NCBI RefSeq assembly: GCF_000759445.1
Contig: NZ_JRMB01000004.1
Coordinates: 124,001-188,000 of the forward strand
DNA from: Pseudomonas lutea
GTDB taxonomy: Bacteria; Pseudomonadota; Gammaproteobacteria; Pseudomonadales; Pseudomonadaceae
Direction of reading: 5' to 3'
DNA length: 64,000 bases
The notes beneath the pieces are model-generated. The model saw only the letters and a program-made list of their open reading frames with translations, was not told where the DNA came from and made no database searches. The translations under genes were made by a program, and so were the position numbers. Below, one piece after another: positions 56,798-64,000 of the stretch. Within the stretch, counting starts at the first letter, position 1; each line of letters begins with the position of its first letter.

Positions 56798-56950
56798 TCT
56801 GGACGGGGGTAACGCTGGGTTAATCTTTTCCGGACGAAAATATGTCAGGAGATTTCAATCGGATTTCCTGATATTCCAAAGCAAAATTTTGCGCTTTCTT
56901 TCGATAGGTAAAGCGATAGTCTTTGCCTCGGCCCTCACAGGATATTTGGC

Positions 56951-57502
56951 ATGCAGCTACGCAACTCTTCTTCCCGCTATGGCTGGGTCAGCATCGTTCT
57001 ACACTGGGGTGTCGCGCTGACCGTGTTTGGCATGTTTGCGCTAGGGTTGTGGATGGTTGGGCTCGGCTATTACGACACGTGGCGCAAAGCTGGCCCGGAC
57101 CTGCACAAGAGCATCGGTATCACGTTGTTCCTGTTCATGCTGATCCGGGTGATCTGGCGCTTCGTCAGCCCGCCGCCGGCAGCGCCTGCAGCCCACAGCC
57201 GATTTGTGAAAACGGCCGCGAAACTGGGGCACGCTTTCCTGTACCTGGACCTGTTTTTGGTGATGTTTGCCGGTTACCTGATTTCCACCGCAGACGGTGT
57301 CGGGATTCCGGTGTTTGGATTGTTCGAAGTGCCCGCATTGATCAGCGGACTGCCAGACCAGGCGGACGTGGCGGGCACTGTGCACTTGTATCTGGCCTGG
57401 ACTCTGGTGATTTTCGCCGGGCTTCATGGGCTGGCCGCTTTGAAGCATCACTTCGTTGATCGTGATGCCACGCTTGTCCGTATGCTTGGCCGCAAGGCCT
57501 GA
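56951..57502 (+). CDS. Cytochrome b561 family protein
   Basis: 183 residues, four membrane helices with the heme-ligand histidines of the bacterial CybB family: His18 (VLHWGVAL), His52 (PDLHKSIG), and later ones in VHLYLAW and FAGLHGLAALKHHF. Probably carries electrons to or from quinone in the inner membrane. It lies 30 bases upstream of the yceI gene, as b561 genes often do. Confidence 0.92.
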   Translation: MQLRNSSSRYGWVSIVLHWGVALTVFGMFALGLWMVGLGYYDTWRKAGPDLHKSIGITLFLFMLIRVIWRFVSPPPAAPAAHSRFVKTAAKLGHAFLYLDLFLVMFAGYLISTADGVGIPVFGLFEVPALISGLPDQADVAGTVHLYLAWTLVIFAGLHGLAALKHHFVDRDATLVRMLGRKA

Positions 57503-57532
57503 TACCCAATCAACTAGAAAGGAAGATGACGT

Positions 57533-58129
57533 ATGTTGAAAAAGACACTGGCTGCACTGGCTCTTGGTACTGCCCTGTTGTCGGCCGGTCAGGCAATGGC
57601 CGCTGATTACACCATCGACAAGGAAGGCCAGCACGCCTTCATAAACTTCAAGATCAGCCACCTGGGCTACAGCTTCATCTACGGCACCTTCAAGGACTGG
57701 ACCGGTACGTTCAGCTTCGACGCTGCCAAGCCTGAAGACAGCAAGATCAACATTGATGTCAAAACCGCCAGCGTCTTCACCAACCACGCCGAGCGCGACA
57801 AGCACATCAGCAGCAAAGACTTCCTCGACGTCGCGACCTATCCTGACGCCAAGTTCGTTTCTACCAAGATCACCAACGTTGGCAAGAACGCCGACGGCAA
57901 AACCACGGCTGACGTGATTGGCGACCTGACCCTGCACGGCGTGACCAAGCCGGTCACCGTCAAGACTACCTTCCTGGGTGAAGGCAAGGATCCGTGGGGC
58001 GGCTACCGTGCCGGCTTCGAAGGCACCACGTCTATCAAGCGTTCTGATTTCGGCAAGATGATGGACTTGGGCCCACAGTCCGACACCATGGACCTGGACA
58101 TCGTTTTCGAAGGCGTCAAAGCCAAGTAA
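57533..58129 (+). CDS. YceI family periplasmic protein
   Basis: 198 residues. Signal peptide cleaved after QAMA (about 23), then the lipocalin-like YceI fold beginning [25 protein letters not shown]. YceI proteins bind isoprenoid quinone-type ligands; the P. aeruginosa homologue at this position has been described as a secreted protease (PasP), which sequence alone neither supports nor refutes. A GAAAGGAAG Shine-Dalgarno precedes the ATG. Confidence 0.92.
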   Translation: MLKKTLAALALGTALLSAGQAMAADYTIDKEGQHAFINFKISHLGYSFIYGTFKDWTGTFSFDAAKPEDSKINIDVKTASVFTNHAERDKHISSKDFLDVATYPDAKFVSTKITNVGKNADGKTTADVIGDLTLHGVTKPVTVKTTFLGEGKDPWGGYRAGFEGTTSIKRSDFGKMMDLGPQSDTMDLDIVFEGVKAK

Positions 58130-58150
58130 GACGAGTAGTTGTGGTATTAA

Positions 58151-58178
58151 AGCGCCGACCCTTGGGTCGGCGTTTTTG
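58151..58178 (+). terminator. Terminator of the yceI gene
   Basis: Stem CGCCGACCC / GGGTCGGCG followed by TTTTT, twenty bases after the stop. Confidence 0.88.
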
Positions 58179-58183
58179 TATCA

Positions 58184-58277
58184 GTGGGACCGGCTTCAGC
58201 CGGGAAGAGGCCGGTGCATCCGCCATCAATTGTGCAGTGAGACGATTGACGTCTTCCCGGCTAAAGCCAGTCCTACT
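58184..58277. repeat. Third-type REP pair (GGACCGGCTTCAGCCGGGAA)
   Basis: Left GGGACCGGCTTCAGCCGGGA and right TCCCGGCTAAAGCCAGTCCT inverted. Same architecture as the other REPINs, but a different core sequence. Confidence 0.8.
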
Positions 58278-58303
58278 GGCGCAGGCGGCCTCCAGGCAGA
58301 CAC

Positions 58304-58334
58304 AAAAAAGCCCCGAACCAGTCGGGGCTTTTTA
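58304..58334. terminator. Bidirectional terminator between the yceI and rhlE2 genes
   Basis: Stem AGCCCCGA / TCGGGGCT flanked by an A-run on the left and a T-run on the right, so it can end transcription from either side. It lies 26 bases after the rhlE2 stop. Confidence 0.88.
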
Positions 58335-58359
58335 GTGGTTGCAAAACTGCCGTCGCTGC

Positions 58360-60270
58360 TTAACCTTCGCGGTTGCGGGTCAGCAGGGCTGGTTTTTCAC
58401 CGCGGGGGCGGCTCGGCAACTGATCAAGTTGTTCAGCCGAAGGGAAGCGATCGGACTTCGACTCTTTGTGCATGATCTTTGGTGCCGGCTGACCGTCGCG
58501 AGGGCCGCGAACCGCAGGTTCCTGGCGTGCAGGCTGATCCTCACGCGCCGGACGACGAGCGCGTGGCTGCTCGTCGCGACGAGCCTGGCCGTCACGGCCA
58601 GAACCGTTGCGAGGCCCGCTGCGTTTTGCCGGAGCGCCTGCGGCAGTACCGGTTCCGGCCGATGCGCCGGTACCCGAACCACTGCGCGGAGCGCTGCGGC
58701 CCGGCGCCTGACCGCGAGGTGCAGGTGCTGCACCCGTGGCCGGAGCGCCCGGACGGCGGCCGCGACTCTGGTTCTTGTTCTGATAAGGGCTGACGTAGTC
58801 GGCCCGGTTGCCGAAGTTGTCCACTTCGTCATCCAGGAACTCGTCGGGTGCGCGGTTCGCATTGGACGCTGCCGGCTGCGCCTGACGGGACTCGCTCGAC
58901 GCTGTGCCCTGACGAGGCTTTTGCGGACGTGCCGGACGCGCCGGGCGTTCGCCGGATGCGGCCGCAGCTGCCGGCTTCTCCTTGCCTTTGTCTTTGCCTT
59001 TGTCCTTGCGACCGCCACCACCGCCGCCGCCGTTCGGACCATCGCCACGCGGGCCACGGGCATTGCGCGGGTTACGCACATCCGGACGCTCGCGAACTTC
59101 CGGCTTCTCGGCTTCAACGGCCGTGATGTCGAAGCCCATCAGATCGCCATCGGCAATCTTCTGCTTGGTCATGCGTTCGATGCTTTTCAGCAGCTTCTCT
59201 TCGTCTGGCGCTACCAGCGAGATCGCCTCGCCGCTACGGCCAGCGCGACCGGTACGACCGATGCGGTGAACGTAGTCCTCGTCGACGTTGGGCAGCTCGA
59301 AGTTGACCACGTGAGGCAACTGATCGATGTCCAGACCGCGGGCGGCGATGTCTGTGGCGACCATGATGCGAACGGTGCCGGCCTTGAAGTCAGCCAGCGC
59401 CTTGGTGCGCGCGTTCTGGCTCTTGTTACCGTGAATGGCCACAGCGCTCAGGCCGTGTTTGTCCAGGTATTCAGCCAGGCGATTGGCGCCATGCTTGGTG
59501 CGGGTAAATACCAGCACTTGTTCCCACGCGCCCTGAGTGATCAGGTGCGCCAGCAGCGAGCGCTTGTGGTTGGCCGGCAGACGGAACACACGTTGCTCGA
59601 TACGCTCGACCGTGGTGTTCGGTGGCGTGACTTCGATGCGTTCCGGGTTATGCAGCAGCTTGCCGGCGAGTGCTGTGATGTCGGATGAGAACGTCGCCGA
59701 GAACAGCAGGTTCTGGCGCTTGGACGGCAGGCGAGCGAGGACTTTCTTCACGTCGTGAACGAAGCCCATGTCGAGCATGCGGTCGGCTTCGTCCAGCACG
59801 AGGATTTCGACGTGGGACAAGTCGACGCTGCCCTGGCCGGCCAGATCGAGCAAACGACCCGGGCAGGCAACCAGTACGTCAACGCCGCGTGCCATGGCTT
59901 GAACCTGCGGGTTCATGCCCACACCGCCGAAAATGCAGGTGCTGACGAATTTGAGGTTCTTGGCGTAGAGCTTGAAGCTGTCGTGAACCTGAGCGGCCAG
60001 TTCACGCGTTGGGGTCAGGACCAGTACACGCGGTTGGCGCGGGCCGTGACGCTGGGATTTGTCCGGATGACCGTCGGGAAACAACCGCTCCAGAATCGGG
60101 AGGGCGAAACCACCGGTTTTACCAGTACCTGTCTGAGCGGCGACCATCAGATCGCGGCCTTGCAACACGGCGGGAATGGCCCGCTGTTGCACCGGAGTAG
60201 GCTGGGTGTAGCCAGCAGCCTCGATGGCGCTGACTAAAGCCTCGGAGAGACCGAGGGAAGCAAAGGACAT
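58360..60270 (-). CDS. rhlE2: DEAD-box RNA helicase RhlE (RhlE2 type) with long basic tail
   Basis: 636 residues. Helicase core about 1-375: Q-motif, Walker A AQTGTGKT (45-52), PTRELA, DEAD (160-163), SAT, and [10 protein letters not shown]. The last 250 residues are disordered, rich in Gly, Arg, Pro and Ala (a Gly8 run, [11 protein letters not shown], many RRP/GPR), ending in [19 protein letters not shown]. aeruginosa RhlE2 has the same form and acts in RNA turnover. A leader of over 200 bases precedes it. Confidence 0.93.
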   Translation of the reverse strand: MSFASLGLSEALVSAIEAAGYTQPTPVQQRAIPAVLQGRDLMVAAQTGTGKTGGFALPILERLFPDGHPDKSQRHGPRQPRVLVLTPTRELAAQVHDSFKLYAKNLKFVSTCIFGGVGMNPQVQAMARGVDVLVACPGRLLDLAGQGSVDLSHVEILVLDEADRMLDMGFVHDVKKVLARLPSKRQNLLFSATFSSDITALAGKLLHNPERIEVTPPNTTVERIEQRVFRLPANHKRSLLAHLITQGAWEQVLVFTRTKHGANRLAEYLDKHGLSAVAIHGNKSQNARTKALADFKAGTVRIMVATDIAARGLDIDQLPHVVNFELPNVDEDYVHRIGRTGRAGRSGEAISLVAPDEEKLLKSIERMTKQKIADGDLMGFDITAVEAEKPEVRERPDVRNPRNARGPRGDGPNGGGGGGGRKDKGKDKGKEKPAAAAASGERPARPARPQKPRQGTASSESRQAQPAASNANRAPDEFLDDEVDNFGNRADYVSPYQNKNQSRGRRPGAPATGAAPAPRGQAPGRSAPRSGSGTGASAGTGTAAGAPAKRSGPRNGSGRDGQARRDEQPRARRPAREDQPARQEPAVRGPRDGQPAPKIMHKESKSDRFPSAEQLDQLPSRPRGEKPALLTRNREG

Positions 60271-60549
60271 GAGTAATCCTGTCTTAAGTTGGGGCCCATG
60301 AGGCCCAAATAGGGATGATCTTCCAGGCGCAGGCTGGAAGGTGCTGCACGTACAGTGACTGCGCTTGGCCCTGCTGCGTTAATTGCACAGTCCGTGGAGA
60401 GTGCAACGGCGTCCGGTCCTGTGGAGGTCTGTAAGTTCAACTCGAAGCAGGGGCGCTAAAAGTGCGCTGCTGACGGTGTCGAGAAGTCTTCTGAGAGACC
60501 GGGCATCCGGGCGAAAGCCTGGCGGGGACGCCGGAGTATAACAGAGCAA
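60271..60549 (-). promoter_or_regulatory. Gap holding the rhlE2 leader
   Basis: 279 bases between the rhlE2 start and the solute-binding protein stop, upstream of rhlE2 on its strand. It contains GGGCC-CATGA-GGCCC close to the start codon and no gene. Long leaders are known for cold-shock helicase genes; a regulatory function here is conjecture. Confidence 0.35.
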
Positions 60550-61359
60550 TCACAACGCGCTGCTTTCCTGCTGCTCAACGGTTTTATCGGTTCCCTTGCC
60601 AGCGTCTGCAGGAAGGCCGACGTGCGCCTCACCCGTGTACCTGGCCACCAGCTTCGCGTAAGCGGGTTCGCGCTTGAACCTCTTCAACTCGGCGCTAAAC
60701 CGCTGTGCCAGTAGATCCATGCCGGCGTTGCGACGCAAGGCAAGATACTGCCCTCGATGGTTAATGGTGAAGGGCAGTTCGCTGACCTGATCTCCCAGCT
60801 TGAGTCGCTCGATCATCTGCTGACCCAGCAAGCGGTCAGTCACCATCAAGTCGATGCGACCACGAACCAGCTTGCCGAAATTTGCTTCATGGCTGGGCGC
60901 CGGTTCTCGGATGAACAAGGTCGAGCTGTCAAAAGCCGCACTGTATCTGTACCCAGGCGACACGCCGACGGTCAACCCCTGCAGGTCTTGCACGCCCGTG
61001 ACCGCGTGCGGCCTGGCATTGGCTTGAAACAATACCCAGTCGATGCTTGAAAGCGGCTCGCTCGGGTACAACAAATCCGTCTGTTCCTCGTCCTTGAAAA
61101 TGTCGAGAACCCCGTCGGCTTCCCCGTCGTGCAACATCATCAAGCAGCGCTTCCACGGCAGGAACTGCCATTCAACGTCGATGCCCAGGCGTTGGAATAC
61201 GATCGCGGTGGTGTCGTAATCCAGTCCGGATGCCTGATTTTTGTCCACGATGACGTAGGGCGACCAGGGCTCGGTCACGATTCGCAGTTTCTCGCCCACA
61301 GCGCTGAAGCTGAGGCAGGCCAGAAGGGCTGCGACGGATATGTGGAAAATAGGCGACAT
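60550..61359 (-). CDS. Periplasmic solute-binding protein (SBP_bac_3 type), stand-alone
   Basis: 269 residues with signal peptide (about 1-21, ending FSAVG) and the motif pattern EKLRIVTEPWSPYVIVDKNQASGLDYDTTAIVFQRLG of the amino-acid-type binding family. No permease or ATPase gene is adjacent, so it may serve another transporter or act as a sensor subunit. The start MSPIFHISVAALL fits the signal peptide. Confidence 0.82.
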   Translation of the reverse strand: MSPIFHISVAALLACLSFSAVGEKLRIVTEPWSPYVIVDKNQASGLDYDTTAIVFQRLGIDVEWQFLPWKRCLMMLHDGEADGVLDIFKDEEQTDLLYPSEPLSSIDWVLFQANARPHAVTGVQDLQGLTVGVSPGYRYSAAFDSSTLFIREPAPSHEANFGKLVRGRIDLMVTDRLLGQQMIERLKLGDQVSELPFTINHRGQYLALRRNAGMDLLAQRFSAELKRFKREPAYAKLVARYTGEAHVGLPADAGKGTDKTVEQQESSAL

Positions 61360-61500
61360 GCGCGCGAGGGTACGACGCGAGCTGACTAAATAAAAGCAAT
61401 GATTCTCAACTGGAAACGATTGCGCAGCTGAAGGACCGGATGGACAGGCTTGGTCTGACAAAACCTGTCCATCCCGGCATCACCGTTCAGTACATCTGGC

Positions 61501-62355
61501 TCATGCCGTTTGGGCAGAGAGCTTCAGATTGTTCCAGACAGCCAGGCTCGGTTCAGCCTGATTCAGCGTGTAGAAATGCAGGCCAGGCGCGCCGCCATGC
61601 AACAGGCGCTCGCACATTTCAGTGATGACCTGTTCGCCAAAAGCCTGAATGCTCGCGCTGTCATCGCCGTACGCTTCCAGCTGCTTGCGAACCCAGCGCG
61701 GGATCTCCGCACCGCACGCGTCAGAGAAACGCGCCAGTTTGCTGTAGTTGGTAATCGGCATGATCCCTGGAACGATCGGGATCTCTACGCCCAGCTTCTG
61801 CACGCGCTCGACGAAGTGAAAGTAGCTGTCGGCGTTGAAGAAATACTGGGTGATGGCGCTGTTGGCCCCAGCATTGGCCTTGCGCACGAAGTTTTTCAGA
61901 TCGTCTTCAAAGTTGCGCGCCTGAGGGTGCATTTCAGGGTAGGCAGCGACTTCGATATGAAAGTGATCACCGGTTTCTTCACGGATGAAGGTCACCAGGT
62001 CATTGGCATAACGCAGCTCACCGCTGGCCATGCCCATGCCGGAAGGCAGGTCACCGCGCAGCGCCACAATACGTTTGATGCCCGCCTCGCGATACTGGGT
62101 AAGCAAGCTGCGCAAATCGGCTTTGCTGTCCCCGACACAGGAGAGGTGCGGAGCCGCCGGAACGTGTACTTCTTTTTCCAGCTGCAGCACGGTGTTGATC
62201 GTGCGGTCGCGGGTGGAGCCGCCGGCACCATAGGTGCAGGAGAAGAATTCAGGGTTGTAACTGGCCAGCGTACGCGCCGTGGCCAGCAATTTTTCATGAC
62301 CAGCGTCGGTCTTCGTCGGGAAGAATTCGAAGCTGTAGCTACGGTCTTGGGACAT
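61501..62355 (-). CDS. metF: 5,10-Methylenetetrahydrofolate reductase MetF
   Basis: FAD-dependent TIM-barrel enzyme making 5-methyl-THF for methionine synthesis, about 284 residues from MSQDRSYSFEFFPTK. Visible motifs include FSCTYGAGGSTRDRT and ALRGDLP. An ATG two codons earlier is also possible; AAGG lies eight bases before the chosen start. It is downstream of ahcY, its usual partner in the methyl cycle, with a REPIN between them. Confidence 0.95.
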   Translation of the reverse strand: MSQDRSYSFEFFPTKTDAGHEKLLATARTLASYNPEFFSCTYGAGGSTRDRTINTVLQLEKEVHVPAAPHLSCVGDSKADLRSLLTQYREAGIKRIVALRGDLPSGMGMASGELRYANDLVTFIREETGDHFHIEVAAYPEMHPQARNFEDDLKNFVRKANAGANSAITQYFFNADSYFHFVERVQKLGVEIPIVPGIMPITNYSKLARFSDACGAEIPRWVRKQLEAYGDDSASIQAFGEQVITEMCERLLHGGAPGLHFYTLNQAEPSLAVWNNLKLSAQTA

Positions 62356-62394
62356 GGTCATAACCTTGGAAGCTCAAAAGCCTGACGCGAACCC

Positions 62395-62483
62395 TGTAGG
62401 AGCCGGCTTGCTGGCGAAAACGGCAGCTTGGCTGACATCAAAGTGTCTGACCTGACGCTTTCGCCAGCAAGCCGGCTCCTACA
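62395..62483. repeat. REPIN between metF and ahcY
   Basis: Perfect inverted arms TGTAGGAGCCGGCTTGCTGG and complement in the ahcY-metF intergenic region. It could separate expression of the two genes by attenuating or protecting the mRNA. Confidence 0.9.
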
Positions 62484-62543
62484 AGTTACGGCCGTTCGTG
62501 CGGGAGCAGCGTGCCCGAATGCCGAGCACGCTCCGCAGACATA

Positions 62544-64000
<1,457 letters not shown>

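Noticed and set aside
62490..62543. Intrinsic terminator after ahcY
   Set aside because: A hairpin with a 7-bp core (AGCGTGC/GCACGCT) exists, but no T-run follows, so termination is not supported.

Overview
The window is chromosomal DNA of a fluorescent-group Pseudomonas (fluorescens/syringae/putida lineage rather than P. aeruginosa). This rests on the gene content, on P. aeruginosa PAO1-like gene order over most of the window, and on at least fifteen REP/REPIN elements of the types typical of these species. There is no rRNA, tRNA, IS element, prophage or CRISPR array that I can see.

Left part, 1-33.4 kb, is core genome in the PAO1 order. It begins with the end of ftsY, then ftsE-ftsX (division), rpoH (heat-shock sigma factor), mtgA (peptidoglycan glycosyltransferase), a DUF423 membrane protein, thiS-thiG (thiazole synthesis) and trmB. 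Next come a small lipoprotein and a DUF3392 protein, then hemW-rdgB and metW-metX (reverse strand), yggT-proC-yggS (reverse) facing pilT, an NlpC/P60 endopeptidase and a TM2 protein. A reverse block follows: pyrC'-pyrB-pyrR-ruvX-algH-tonB3-gshB. Last is the twitching chemosensory operon pilG-pilH-pilI-pilJ-chpA-chpC. Compared with PAO1 the pil/chp operon has no pilK (methyltransferase) or chpB (methylesterase), and pilU is not next to pilT.

Middle part, about 33.4-52.3 kb, is accessory relative to PAO1 at this position. It holds a RelE/ParE toxin-antitoxin pair; a Fic/DUF4172 protein whose C-terminal winged-helix is destroyed by a one-base deletion, downstream of two palindromes; the complete malonate decarboxylase operon mdcABCDEGH with transporter genes madLM and convergent regulator mdcR; a hemolysin-III type membrane protein; and a seven-gene set consisting of an amino-acid-type ABC importer (three genes), a PLP enzyme resembling cysteine desulfurases but lacking the catalytic cysteine motif, an RpiR regulator, a PuuE-like amidohydrolase and a dihydropyrimidinase/hydantoinase. 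This last set looks like a catabolic operon for a cyclic ureide or imide. Its substrate is not known to me, and it is the best candidate in the window for an undescribed pathway.

Right part, 52.4-64 kb, returns to PAO1 order: rsmE, bioA, a secreted flavin amine oxidase-like protein with a Lys/Pro/Ala tail, cytochrome b561, a YceI protein, the DEAD-box helicase rhlE2, a solute-binding protein, metF and ahcY. The mexR-mexAB-oprM block found between the yceI gene and rhlE2 in PAO1 is absent. The last bases before ahcY look like the 3' end of an S-adenosylhomocysteine riboswitch, cut by the window edge.

REP-derived DNA shapes many gaps. Near 16.4, 24.5 and 45.0 kb it has expanded into local tandem repeats.
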